NCBI GenBank assembly: GCA_005406025.1
Contig: BGZK01000762.1
Location: 1-64,000, forward strand
Origin: Eumeta japonica
Lineage: Eukaryota; Arthropoda; Insecta; Lepidoptera; Psychidae
DNA: 64,000 bases
Reading direction: 5' to 3'
A program made the position numbers and the translations under genes. The number at the start of each line of letters is the position of its first letter. The first letter of the stretch is position 1. Under the pieces are notes generated by a model, which did no database searches, was not told the DNA's origin, and saw only the letters and a list, made by a program, of their open reading frames with translations. Of the stretch, positions 10,721 through 22,990 are shown in pieces.

Positions 10721-11739
10721 AGCTTTTACTCTATTACAATCGATAACCGAGTCGTCGTTACTCAGATTCATTTTTCAACTCAACACCATCAGTATGTACC
10801 GACTTAAAGGTAGAAATCTACATGTAATATAAAAGTACTTTGGAAGTACTATTTACTTAATATACCCATGCCAGCATCATCTTATCAGTGCAATAGTACA
10901 AAAATATATAGTCCTTAGTGACTAAACAGTAAATATAAAAATCAATCAAAAAAGAATACTGGATAAATGCACAAGTGAGTTACAAGTTATACATCGTTGA
11001 TGTCATTATAATAGAGACAGTAAAGAGATAAATCATAAAACTTCCGTTGAACTATTTCAATTTATTTTTGTATTATTTTTAAATATCGTACAAACGAACA
11101 GTATATAATGTATTTTCCTATAGTGTAGACCTATAGACAAAAATCGATTTCGACGTGATTCCAACACATGAGTGAAGTTATCCGATATCTCTTTACAGCT
11201 AACACGATTATGTTTGTCGTGTCGTTTTGCGTACTGTGCCGTCACGTTAAAATTTCACTCTCATCCTTCGTCCCTAGTGCATCAAAAAAGTATAACTCGT
11301 AAAAGGGATGAAAATAATCCTTTGTGACTCAATTACATTAACTACAATGACGACGATACTTACAGACACTATCAAACACAGACGCATGCAAATACACGCC
11401 TTGATTATATCTGCAACATTGTATAGACATATATGAATCTATTCAATGTAAGTACCAATCATGAAAATCCCACCTCGAGGAATATGCATAAATCGTTGAA
11501 ACACATTGGAGTAAAAGAAACAATAATTACATTTTAATATTGCCTTCATACATTTAAAATCATGATTATATAATTCAAGCGGAAATATATAAAGATACAT
11601 TTATAAATGAAGTTTTAAACAGTGCCCGTATATGTCCAAGTAATCGTTAATTATTCCTCGAATATTTATACCAATATCTGCCGGCAACGTTTGCTGCCAA
11701 CCAATATATTACTCTCAGTACGGAATAAAAAACTCATTA

Positions 11740-11910
11740 AAATTCCGTGATAATTACGGGCACAACGATGGCCACATGCATGCACAAGGGGCGGACTGAT
11801 TCGTGAAAGCAATTGAAAGCCGGCCCTCGTCGTAAAGCGGCCGAATGCAAAAGCGTCCAGTCAAGCGAATGCGCCGGCGCGGCCGGCGCCCACCCGTGCG
11901 GTTAACTCAC
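11740..11910. promoter_or_regulatory. CpG-rich block
   Basis: Contains CGTCGTAAAGCGGCCG, GCGCCGGCGCGGCCGGCGCC and CATGCATGCAC, set in AT-rich DNA. No recognisable peptide on either strand. It ends where a dispersed repeat starts (11945). Confidence 0.3.
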
Positions 11911-11944
11911 CACACAAAATAGACGATATTTAATTTCTGCTCTC

Positions 11945-12645
11945 ACATTTTCATAATAAAAAACCGACCAAAGCGGGAGGCGGACTTCCGCATCTAGTGT
12001 TCCGTAAGAACGGACGAAACGAGGTGAAAATTGCAAAATTTAAATAGAACAGCATCGCATCACTCACTATTCTAATATAAAATAATTTGAGTACAAACAT
12101 ATTGTTTCAATGTTAAGTACCTATTGTATTGAAATTCACATGCCCGGCTATCCGAGCCGGTGATCAGATTCTTTTATTGACAGTTGAAAATCGTAAATAT
12201 CTAAACAACTTATAGACAAATTTTGCTAAAATAATTTTTGATGAACAAGCTCCGTCAGTGATTTTATTCAAGTTTCACAAAAAAAAAGTAATAGAAAAAT
12301 TAGAAAGGAGGGGCCAGTTGATTAATTTGAAAATTAATAAACTATAAAATATACATCTCAGAGGGAATATCATGTATGAACCGTTTATGCCTTTTCGAAT
12401 ATTATCCACCGACACTCCACACAATGGAATATGCAAAAAAAATTTCCTTTTTTAATGTATATGGAAAGTTATGCCTTTTCTTTACAAAATTCTATGACGC
12501 TTCACAGAGGGCACGTATCTATACAATTTCATCATAATGGATAAAAAATAAATGAGTTACTGCTGTGTCATATGGACAGACGAACAGGACAAACCCATAA
12601 AAGTTCCCATGTGCCTTTAACTATGAAATCCTAAAAATATACCGT
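11945..12645 (+). repeat. Dispersed lepidopteran-type repeat, diverged copy
   Basis: The head AAAAAACCGACCAAAGCGGGAGGCGGAC corresponds, with changes, to the usual CCGGCCAAGTGCGAGTCGGAC head, and a GTTCCGTA follows at about 12000. The copy ends at 12570-12645 with the typical GACAGACGAACAGGAC and then ATGAAATCCTAAAAA, in the place of GGAACCCTAAAAA. It has no coding sense. Other copies in the window are at 33636, 62335 and, in reverse, 37285. Confidence 0.6.
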
Positions 12646-13384
12646 ACCACAGCACCCCATTAATTTCATCGCGTACCTATGCAGAATTGCACCAGTTATT
12701 TGTATACCAACGTTAATTTTATTTTATTCCTTTTCACTGCGTTTTTTATAACTCGCTTTTCCGTCCGTCTCTATGATTTTTTATTAATTTTTTCGATGGT
12801 TTTAATTAGCTCGCCGATAACCTAGACTTGAAACTTTTAAACATAGCTCAGAATTAGATGGCAGAACGATAAACTAGCTTTCTGGTGTCTGTTTTTTTCT
12901 GTTCACCAAAAATTTCCACAAATTTTACAACCGATTTCAGAGAAGTAAATATATGTATGAGAGAAATAAAACAGGCAGAACATTTGAGACTAAAGAGAAG
13001 AAAATGATTACATAATATTAAAATTAAACGTTTTTAAAATGGACTAAAGTGTATAAAATTATTTCTTCTAGTTTCTTACAGATTTATAAATCTATATACA
13101 GATTCCTCACACCACACAATTTTTCCTGAAAAATTTTAATAGCTATGAAAATACCTGAATAATTTAAGAAAAAATGTGAGACATTTGCAATAAACGAATA
13201 CTAAGGGACTGTAGGAAGCAGATGTTATCGAGAAAACCCACAAATAGTTCTCATCATTTTTAGTGCAATAAAATTGTTAGTTACTGAGGTGAACTATTTT
13301 CACATAAATTATGTATTAAAATTGATTGATAATGTGATAATGACTCGAGCGTCAACGCAATATACAGTATTCAAATATCAAGGC

Positions 13385-14050
13385 GATTGTTAAGTTCGAC
13401 CCGCCGTGCCGCAATTGGCTCGGCTGCTCTCGTGATTTCTTTCAATAAAACATTTCCTACGCAACAATATCGAATAGCGGGAAGACGGTTGCGACAAAAA
13501 TTTACAAGCAACAAAATTCACCGAAGCTATGAATCGGTTTGGCAGCACATTTCGTCGCAGTTATTACGCATCCGTTCGCTTTACAAACAGCCACTCGTGT
13601 TGTGTACAAAGCGCCCGGAATGATAATTCGTGTCGATTGTTCACGGTCTGGTGCTCGCCGGTTAACCGCGGCCGCAAAAAGATTTCGTTCGTTCGCATTT
13701 AATTCGCTGCGATATAAAACGGAGGCGATGCACGGATGCATTATCGTTTGCGGTCGGTGTGTTGCTCTTCGAATCGGCGGTCTTATAACGCGGATGCATT
13801 TATCGCGCTTGCGCATTGAATATTCGTTTTTTACGAACTTTCGGGGGAGCCCGTATTATAAGGACAGCTGCAGTTAATTATTTTGCAGCACGCGAACCCC
13901 TTCGCACCTTGTATGCGCGACTACACGCGAATCAATCGACACACTCCGCTGGCTGCGTGCCGCGCATTACTCATTCGTCTCGCTGTGCTAATTCGGCTAA
14001 AAAAAAAATTGTTTTCGTTAGCTTCTATTGCGTTTTTATTACATACGGGA
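13385..14050. promoter_or_regulatory. Large CpG-rich block
   Basis: About 650 bp of markedly higher GC and CpG content than the flanks, with overlapping open frames of 78-112 codons on both strands. Frames open on both strands at once are a base-composition effect and none of the peptides is recognisable. Words such as GCGATATAAAACG, TAACGCGGATGC and GCGCATTGAATATTCG give it the look of conserved noncoding DNA. Promoter or enhancer is inference; an unrecognised exon is the alternative. Confidence 0.35.
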
Positions 14051-14297
14051 TGACCTTTAGCCACGGTCTAATCCTTGTGGAAACATGTCTTAATACGATG
14101 CTTTAATACAACTACAGTTGCTTGCGATAAGTATAAATTTGCCTGTAATGATAACTTAAGATACAGTAAGGAGTAAGAGTCAATTATTATAGTATTAATG
14201 AAAGGGCAATTTAATAACAACGAACACTTCGTCCAAATCGATGCAATCTGTAATTCCTTTAGCTTAATCAAATTAAATGACACAAATAATTCATTCT

Positions 14298-14526
14298 TCG
14301 TCTGAAAAAAAAATCCATTACTTTAGGGCAAACAGTATGATAAAATCTTTTGAACATACTGACCTATTTTGTTAATTAAATGTTGATATGATAAAAACTA
14401 AACATAAAAATAAATGTTGCTCGGAATAGAAATTACACTCTACACGTAGTAACAGAATACGCCAGTATTTTTAAAATATTTTATCATATTGTTTATCCTA
14501 AAGTAATGGATTTTTCTTCAAAACGA
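14298..14526. mobile_element. Foldback (inverted repeat) element, about 54-bp arms
   Basis: The arm at 14298-14351 and the arm at 14473-14526 are reverse complements with few differences, sharing AAAAATCCATTACTTTAGG and TATGATAAAAT. The loop is about 120 bp of AT-rich DNA. Just outside the right arm, plus-strand codons read DEWIISRDEYIFSSDD, an acidic stretch resembling the N-terminus of piggyBac-like transposases. ATGGATTTTTCTTC in the right arm could be its start. The transposase link is weak inference. Confidence 0.55.
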
Positions 14527-15862
14527 TGAGTGGATAATTTCTAGAGATGAATACATATTTTCTAGTGACGATTCTACCGATGATGAGAAATCAAAGAATA
14601 ATGAAGATTAGAGCAAAAATTAACGATGCACATTTACATCTTTCTGTACATTTTCCATCGATATTTTTCTTGATTTGAGTTAAATAATTTGATACAACCA
14701 ATAAAACTTCCTCACTAATGCTAACCATAAATTTTTAATTAACTAAAAAGGACATTTGGTGTTTTATGAACCAAACATTTTTTTTCCATACGTTCTTTTT
14801 ACAACTTAATTGTACGAATAGTACCAGGTGTATCCACATAGACCAGGCAGAGTTAACCTACTCTCGTCAGGTTAATTGATATTTTTATACGAAGTAATAA
14901 TGTATTAAACACTCTATGAAACGTGCGTCATAAGCTCTCCGACTATTGTGCAATTCATACGTCAGGATGCACCAAAAGTAAAAGGTAATTCGTAAAAGTA
15001 ATCCGTAAGCTTTGACAGATTAGCCCTTCATTATCTTTCAAATCTTACAGATTACGTTTGCGAATTAGATTTTTGCTTTTGGTACCACAAGCCTTTACAA
15101 TATCCCACAGGCGGGTACGAATCTCCTTTGAGTAAGATGGATAAAAAGATAAATAAGAAAGCTGGCTGGTTTTGGGAACTCACAAATATCTTTTAAGGTT
15201 TTGATAAGCCTACTTTTCCTACTTACAGACTGCATTATAACTGTTTTAATTTTCAATTGTATAAACCTCTTTGATTTGATATACCATACAACAGATTTCA
15301 ACATCATGTACTATTTTTAATAGTACCTATAGTATATTAATATCTTTTTCGTCAGTATTCATCCAAAAAGAGACATTTGAATTTTAACTAAGCGCTCTCA
15401 CATCTATACTGTAACACTTATGAAACCAAATGAATCTACTACGCAAAAAAAAAATCTAAAATCGGACAATGCGTTTTTACTGTCAATAGCTTTAATGGAT
15501 TTTATATTTTCGTAATCACAAAAAGGGATCTAAAATTGACGTACATCTTAAATTTTAGTTAAAGTTGTGGGTTCAATGATACAAGATCAAGGCCAATCCA
15601 TAAATAGCAGAACTATATAGAAATCGGACGGCGCGTTTCGGTTCTTGAAGGCAACAACAGAAGCAAACATACGTTTATAAACATATACCCAATTAGGTTT
15701 TTGAAAAAAATTTTTTTGAAAAATGGAAAGATCATATATAAGTTTTATAACAAAACAATTTTATTTTTTTTCTGCAATAATTAAAACGCTATATCAAAAT
15801 AAAATTAATTTTGAATCCAGTACCGAAGACGCGCCGACAACTCCCGAACAAATCCGAGTGCG

Positions 15863-15880
15863 TGTGACGTCATAATGTTA
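15863..15880. repeat. Left copy of 18-bp inverted repeat with TGACGTCA
   Basis: TGTGACGTCATAATGTTA is the exact reverse complement of 16230-16247. It lies about 100 bp before the THAP start codon and contains a palindromic CRE/ATF-type site. It may be a subterminal transposase site or a promoter element. Confidence 0.7.
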
Positions 15881-15977
15881 GTTGTCACTCGTAGTAGTAT
15901 ACGGAGATAATAAGTGTAGTGCTTTTGAGTTTTGATTTATTTTATTCTGTCATTGTTAAATACTCAAAATATATAAA

Positions 15978-16155
15978 ATGTCAAATCAAAAGTTACCGCT
16001 CTTGTTTTGTACCATTATGTACAAATACTACAAAGACAACCGGAAAAATGTTTTAAATGTTCCTCAAGACGAGAAACGTCGAAAAATGGTTTCAAGCAGT
16101 GCTCCGAGATAATCCTAAAACAAAATCGAACTTTTGTTGTGAAGATCACTTTGAT
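15978..16155 (+). pseudogene. Decayed THAP-domain first exon with intact splice donor
   Basis: The plus strand encodes the THAP zinc-binding fold spread over several frames. In order it reads MSNQKLPLL, SCFVPLCTNTTKTTGKMF (the first two Cys), NVPQDEKRRK, and KWFQAVLRDNPKTKSNFCCEDHFD (the conserved Trp and the C-x2-H pair). At least two frame changes separate the pieces, so no functional protein can be made. Directly after HFD is GTAAGT, a consensus splice donor at 16156. THAP domains bind DNA and occur at the N-terminus of P-type and Kolobok transposases and of some host factors. No second exon was found. An 18-bp inverted repeat surrounds the exon, favouring a transposon origin. Confidence 0.75.
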
Positions 16156-16229
16156 GTAAGTATTTCATATTCATATTGCCATTAGTTACTTATAATAGCT
16201 GTAAACGCTGCACTGTTATGGAATTGCTA

Positions 16230-16247
16230 TAACATTATGACGTCACA
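16230..16247. repeat. Right copy of 18-bp inverted repeat with TGACGTCA
   Basis: TAACATTATGACGTCACA is the exact inverted partner of 15863-15880, about 75 bp past the THAP donor site and hence inside the presumed intron. Confidence 0.7.
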
Positions 16248-17049
16248 AGTATGGTGGCCAATCGTGGCGTTCACAGTCACGTGATTTTTTAAATTTTATC
16301 AATTTTAATCGCTTATAATTAATTGAAAAAATTGTTTTTTTCGTTTTTCTAATAACATATCAATAAAATTAATAATTAAGTTTTAAAATACATAAAAAAA
16401 AAATAAATATATTTCTTTTTTCAAATTCCCAATTATACACTAATAAAACCTTTGCAACGTGGCAGTGGAATAAACATATATGATTTTTCATTCTCGTATA
16501 CTGGCAGCGTCCTATTGTTTGTAATATTTGAAAATTAATAACATACTTGTTGATAAAAAAGATCTAAATGTTGCTTTATTTTATTTCGTTTGTTCAATAA
16601 TAACAATTGGAATTACATTATCAAATAACAGAATAGCACTACATAAATAATAATATACGCAGGTATATTTTGCAATGTATGTAAATATTTGTATGTAAAT
16701 ATTTATTATTAGAAATGAATGTAGTAACTTCACCCGTGGACAGTTACTATATTCCCACGGCAAACTTGACACCGAGCGAAACTCGGATGCCCAGGTACTG
16801 ATTGACATATAATTTGCAATTTATTTTAAAAGCTATCGATTGCTGTTGATCAATGCATATTATGATAAATTGTAAATTTTCTTTTCCTTAATTAATATGT
16901 AAATAAACGATAAAAATTAAACGCTATTTTATAACCAAATAGAAAAAGTTATAGCCGTTTAATATCAAATTTTCCAGAAATCTAAGTTCAGTCAAGCTCT
17001 TTCCAATGTCGCAAGTTATATCATTTAATTTTTCTATTATCATTATTAT

Positions 17050-17560
17050 AAACTCCCGCTTATTTCTCACAAGGGAACGCAGAGACTACATATTTCCACA
17101 TGGTACGATCTTCACTTATTTCTCTTGCTTCACTGGCATCCATCAATGTTTCTAAGATCGCCGATTTCGGGTGCTTAAAACTTGGCCCTTTTTTAATATG
17201 CTCCCAATTTGATCTGAATAGTATTTTCTAGGATAACCCTTACCGACCTTTTCATGACACACATTCACTCTATAGATTCGTTTTGTCGGTTTACTTTTAT
17301 TCATCTCTCCAGATGGCCAAATTACCGCAACACATCTTTTTGCTGTAATCACGTATAGACGCATTGCGCACATCGTATTCCAAACTACACCGCTCTTTGA
17401 CATCACTGTTCTTATATCTATATTTTAAAGACACTCTAAACATATTATACTGAGAATGCATGTCCACTGCTTTCATTCTACTTTCATTTTTCTTTTTTCA
17501 TACCAAATTTTCACTGCCGTACGTACCGTAAGCATAGGGATCAGAACCCCATTATGGATA
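17050..17560 (-). pseudogene. RTE-like LINE C-terminal tail, copy 1
   Basis: The minus strand reads PYAYGTYGSEN (usual AMLYGSECW), KKKNESRMKAVDMHS, and MNKSKPTKRIYRVNVCHEKVG, then KGYPRKYYSDQIGSILKKGQ and VLSTRNRR. A degraded LMDASEAREIC-DRTMWK tail runs down to about 17050. This peptide follows the reverse transcriptase of a common insect LINE family that I place near the RTE clade. Frameshifts separate the parts. The plus-strand 148-codon frame at 17456-17902 runs antisense to it and is not a gene. Further copies are near 34485-34815 and at 61940-62275. Confidence 0.75.
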
Positions 17561-17929
17561 GCCAAACTCGCTTATCGTGAGACACTTTTACTATACACAA
17601 TACCGAACGCGCACCAATCACTTTATTTCCACTGCCCTTTCAAGATCTCTACAATGTTTATATTATTAGTAAAAAGAATACCCAATATACAAACTGTTTC
17701 ACTTGTTCAACTCTCTCAACTTCTATATATCGCATTCAGTTGTACTTTCGCTTCTTTGAAACAACATATACTTAGTTTCATATTTATACATATATTTACT
17801 TTCATATCTCTTTTCTTAACGAAATCGTTCATTTTAGTTACAAACGGCTGCAATTTGCACGCTGACGGCGCGAGAATATTACTTAGTCCTCGGCGACCAT
17901 GATGCATTTGGCAGTCAGCTCACCTACTT

Positions 17930-18420
17930 TAACTCCACACTAATATTCTTCGGCCAACTATCTGATGCCCGCGTGCTAAAGACCCTCCACCTGAGAAGGC
18001 CGTGCCGCGCCAGCGCCCGCGCGTCCTGTCTCGTCCACATTTAGTTACGCCGAGCAGCAGCCGGACCGCGTAACGCCCCGCCCGCCGCAAAACATTCCAA
18101 CACCCGCAGACGATCTCAGCTGGTGTCAATAATAACTGTTATTACACGGGCGAGCTGCGATCCTGCAAAATTCCGTACCGCCGCGAACCCGACGGAAAAC
18201 TAATTTGCCTAATTGAGCACGCCTCACTCGTGGAGGCGATCAAAAATAAACTGTAACCGATGAATTAAAAATCTTCCTCCTCATTGGGCCGGTACGCCTG
18301 GTTAATAATCAATTAATTTCCACGCGACGCGAAGTCCCCAAACCTGTGTTTGTTGTTCGCATCATCCGCCCGTCAACGCATATTGACGCCGAGTCGGTAA
18401 TATACGCGTTACAGTAGAGT
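17930..18420. promoter_or_regulatory. CpG-rich block
   Basis: Contains GCGCCAGCGCCCGCGCG, CGTAACGCCCCGCCCGCCGC and GTTAATAATCAATTAATTTCC, the last a dense TAAT/ATTA cluster at 18300-18320. A 66-codon minus frame here is Arg-rich and unrecognised. Candidate regulatory DNA by composition. Confidence 0.3.
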
Positions 18421-18423
18421 CAC

Positions 18424-18525
18424 CCCGGGGTGCTTTTTAGTGGGTAAAAATCCCACATACCCCGGTCTCTAGGTCGCGTGGCCGGGCATCTTCGTCGTGA
18501 AGATTTTTACACTTCCTCAAACCAA
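18424..18525. repeat. Probable SINE or transposon fragment
   Basis: CCCCGGGGTGC ... AGTGGGTAAAAATCCCAC ... CCCCGGTCTCTAGG ... GCGTGGCCGGGCATC is followed by a T/A-rich tail with a poly-A run (18524-18533). The wording resembles a dispersed moth repeat as I remember it, but the family is not certain. Confidence 0.4.
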
Positions 18526-18539
18526 AAAAAAAATATTCT

Positions 18540-21500
18540 TTCAAATCGTACAAACAGTTAACAAAGAATAGGTTGAATAACCACGATAAAGCAACGCATC
18601 CCCATCTAACACCCCTACGATCGCTCTATCCATTCAAAACACATCTATTACATATACATTCATACACATTTACGGACAACTTGTCAAAATGCTCAGGAAA
18701 ATTTCCTGGGACCTCAAAACGCCGACAGACGAAACCATGACCCGCGAAAATCGCACTCAAAACAGCACCTCGAATTTGACAAAAAAATTAAATGATTCTT
18801 AGCCGAAAGTTAATAAACAAGGAATTTGTAAAATTAAAAACATCCACATTACATAAAAACTAAATTTCGACTCAAGATATTACTTTTCGATAGCGTACTA
18901 AACAATTATGATAGCTATGATTTAACGACGGGTTTTCAACAAGCCGTGGGGATAGGCGCATGAGAATGGGGACCCTTCTCACCCGGATGTCATCCTTTCA
19001 TCTGACTCTGTCCTCACTGACGAGATGTTGATTACGCGTGTCAGTTATCAGGATTTTCGCTGATCAATGACAAGGAATTTCACATGCATATAAATAAAGG
19101 GAAAAAGGTCCACCGCTTGTGATGTAATGTGTTGGTATAGAAATTTTGTTGGTGAAAATGTTTCGTAAAAATTCTTTTTCCTATTATTCTGTAATGGTTG
19201 ATATTTACATCCTAGTTTTATTGAGACAGACTCGCAATCCATCGTGTTGAATTAAATTATTGAGAAAAATTAATAAGCACAATTGTACAATTTCTGTTTA
19301 CCCCATACTGAAAATATACATATACACATAATTCTGTTAATTCGTCTCTGTTAACCATGCCCGGCTTTAACAGTTGACAGTCAGAAAAACAGTATTGAAA
19401 GTAATTGTACTGCCACATTTTTTTAAAGTTAATTTTGTTTTAGAATAATTATAATGCGATTGTTATATTCCAAAGGAATCTCCTTAATTTCGGTAATGAT
19501 CCTAAATTAAGGTGTTTCAATGTCTTGCTCATATATGAAATTGGAGTTTAATATTACATGGTTAATTACTTCATCAACTAGTTATACAACACATAACAAT
19601 TACTGATTTTCTTGGAATTAATAATTAATCGCCATCAAACGTACAAAAGTCGTTAAACAGAATTTAAATCGAAGCCAGAAAAGATAACAAAAATCCAAGA
19701 TAAAATAGAACAATGTTTCACTGACAAGCTCCATGAATGCCCCATTTTTTTAGGTTCGATGATGTCACAGATATTTTTGCCAGATGACTGATTATCTCTA
19801 AGAACTACATGAGTAATACAATACAAACGTTAAACTGTGATCTGCCTCAAGGAAAACACGTCATTTTATAATACTAAGTAATGTAAAATAGAAATAAAAG
19901 AAGTAGAATTTTCAGTTAGACAAAACATTTCTTAACTGACACGTTTCTTAAAACCGATCCATAATCAACTTCTTTTCGTGTAGATCATCTACACCTTTAC
20001 GATAAATCTCGGAGGAACGGAATTCGAAAAATCTTTTGGGCATTTTTTAATTGTGAAAAGTTGTTGAGATCACGAAAAGAATAGAGGCCTACAGAAACCA
20101 AATCCGATGAGTACAAAGAATGAACGGTACTTCTAACTGCTACAAGAGTATAGACAGTGTTTAAAGTATTTTGGGCAGTACCGGGCCTCTCATTATTTTG
20201 ACGCAATAGGTGAGAAGTTGAATGATAAGGTGTTCTCCTGGCAATTCCACCATCAATGCCTGAAGTCCTTCTCGTACAGTTAGTTGTTAAACTAGCACTA
20301 GACCACTAATTACAATCACGTGGGTAATCACTTTTAACAAGCTTTTATTTAACTTGTCTTAATAGCCAGTATGTGTGGGAAATTTATGTGTAAGTCAAAT
20401 CTCACAAGCTGAAAAAAACTTTCCCTAGTTCTACAAAATCAAAATTTGACACGTTGGTTCCATTCCGAACAACGCATGTATGTTTATGGTAAGTATGATC
20501 GGATTACACCGTATCGCTGTATTTTTTCACTGGCGAGTTTATCAATATAAGTAAATGATAGGAATAAACAATACAGATATTTAATTAATATTCAGTGAGA
20601 CATGAGGTTCAGGGCGTATCGTTGTTCTTTATGTGGCTTATGACATAATATAAGCATTGTATACATAATTACAATGTAATTAATAAGCGCCACCCGACAA
20701 CAAGTGCCGAGAAAAGATATATAATCAAACTTAACGATGTTCACAATCAAATGTTGTACAACTAGATTAAAGTAGGTAACTGATTGCGGACATTAAACTG
20801 GGTTTACTTCCCACCTATATTTGTTCTTGGACTCTCTCATCTATGATGAAATCTCGGCAGCAGGTAGTGTAGGCAGATGTTTCTTAGCAAAAATATTGCG
20901 GACTAAGGCTGCCTCAGAAATGGAACGCTGTGCACTTTCTAACCGGCGTCTGCGTATCCAAATATCAGACATCTACTTTTGTGGGGGTGAAAAAAAGGAT
21001 CTTAGAACCACCATAGACACGTACCATTGATTATAACAGGGATAACAGATTTCACAAACCACCTCTCTGAACAAAATATCGCACCTTACCCGTTGCTTAG
21101 GAGAATCTCACGTTAAATAATTATATTAGACAGGAGAAAGTCGACTGATTACAATATTTCCTTGAAAGAAATTCAGTCTTCACAATACTCGTCCTGAAGT
21201 TTTTCCAATCAGAAAAAGAATATCCACAAATGTTTGTATTTGAAAAAGTGAACTTCGATATGACACAAATGACAAATGATAGATGACAAATCAATCTAAT
21301 GAAAGATTGAATAACATTAACAATTAGATATTCAAAACAGATGCTTTGAAATTTCTTCTTTTTTACGATCCATCAACTGAATCGAGTTATATATCAAAAA
21401 AAGTGGATTTACTTTTAATCAAAACGAATTACGGATCCATTAGAGTAACACTACGATATCTCGTTCAGAACCTATGATCAAATTACCATTTTTTGAGGGA

Positions 21501-22790
21501 ACTTAAAATTTAATAGTAAACACCGATGTTAATTTTGATATGTCACAACACACCTAGAATTGGCTCCAGACGAAAGACACCTCAAGGGTCAACAGCGTAG
21601 ACACGAAATTACACACATCATTCTTATTTCCCATTTCAAATTGCATCATTACCTGGCTATTGCATCTAGAGTTGGCTCTCGACGAGGTGATTCCTCATCG
21701 GTTTAGTCTAGGCGTAAAATTTTGTATATGTATTCGATTGCGATAGCACGTTCTAAAGTCAGATATAACTTGCATAGTACACTTTAGATGGCTTATAATT
21801 ACAATTTGTGTAATTCGGTGAGATGGACGTCATTAGCATTGACTTGTAATCTGTCTAGGAGAAGAAAAATTTTAAAATGAAACCCGGAACTGTAAATCGT
21901 GAAACACAAATAAGTTTCAAACTGAAAGTGATGAAGCACAGATCGAAACGTTCAAACCAAAGTGACGCTGAACCGAAGACTAAGTGGCGTCAGGGCATAT
22001 GTCGTGTACGTATCACCTCAGGGCAGCGGAGCGAACCCTGTTGTATTAATTGGTATTTATAGCTTTTACTCTTCTAAACGACACATAATTAAAATGAACA
22101 GATTTAGAAACATATTGGATATGTAATAAACATACTAGATAAACAAAAACTAAAAAATAAATTAATCAATTAATGGTGAAAAAAAAATTTTAAAAAGGAA
22201 CTTTTTTTAATTGATCTGAAAACGAGAAAATAAACTTTGGAGTAAATCAAATCCATAATTTTATTATATTATACAATTTTATATGATGTAAAAGGTGATC
22301 CCGAGAATATATCTTGACACAAGTAATTCTAAATTGTTTATGTATTTGTTATAAAAGTTTACATAGAAAAATCTCGCGCAGATGATGTAGCGTTTTAGAA
22401 TATAAATTAATTTATAACCTTCACATATAATAAAATAGTAAGACCGGGGTGTCTATACATTGAAGGTACATATTAAAAATTTGAAAAGTAATATAAGAGA
22501 AAACGTTTTTTTTTTTAATTTTTGTCTGTCTGTTTTCGCACATTTCTGAAATTACTGAACGTATTGTAATGCGGTTCTCACGAATACATGGAACTTGACT
22601 TGAGCAGGTTATAGGCATTATTTCATTCAAATAGGATGTCAGGGAAAAGTTATCTTCAAGGGGGTAGTGGGGTTGTATAAAGTATAAGAATTTTTTTCAC
22701 ACATCAAAAGCCACATTATATCAGAGTAATACGGCTTATATTTTATTTTGATACTAGCATTTATCTCGGCTTCATACAATTTTAATCCGT
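18540..22790. other. AT-rich stretch without recognisable genes
   Basis: Small frames (19048-19242, 19997-20206, 20821-21030, 21877-22062, 22421-22630) have no motifs, splice context or GC rise. No transposon protein was recognised. Nothing further supported. Confidence 0.45.
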
Positions 22791-22799
22791 GAGCAGTAT

Positions 22800-22990
22800 C
22801 GAAATTGAAAGTGGGACGGGACGCAGAATCGAGAGCAAGGACCGGAACCAAAATTAAAAATGGCACTGGGGTCGAAACCGAGTGTCAGATCGGAATTACA
22901 ATGAAGAGCGTGACCGGGATCGAAATCAAGAATAGTAACGGAAGCAGAAATGAAAGCGAGAACTGCAATATTTCCAACTCTAACAAGCAA
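22800..22990 (+). repeat. Ancient hexanucleotide-type array (GRRAYY), copy 1
   Basis: The stretch is written in steps of about six bases: GGGACG, GGACGC, AGAATC, GGAACC, GGCACT, GGATCG, AAATCA and so on. It therefore gives open frames on both strands (plus 22805-23050, minus 22639-22990) with alternating residues such as TGTKIKNGTG. These frames are a product of the repeat, not genes. It ends in GAGAACTGCAATATTTCC, which resembles the end of a second array near 44650. Confidence 0.6.

Noticed and set aside
13502..13877. Overlapping 104- and 112-codon frames on opposite strands
   Set aside because: Simultaneous openness on both strands is a composition effect; neither peptide is recognisable.
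17456..17902. 148-codon plus-strand frame, longest in the window
   Set aside because: Antisense to an RTE-like LINE tail in its first part, hydrophobic by AT composition, no domain or splice context.
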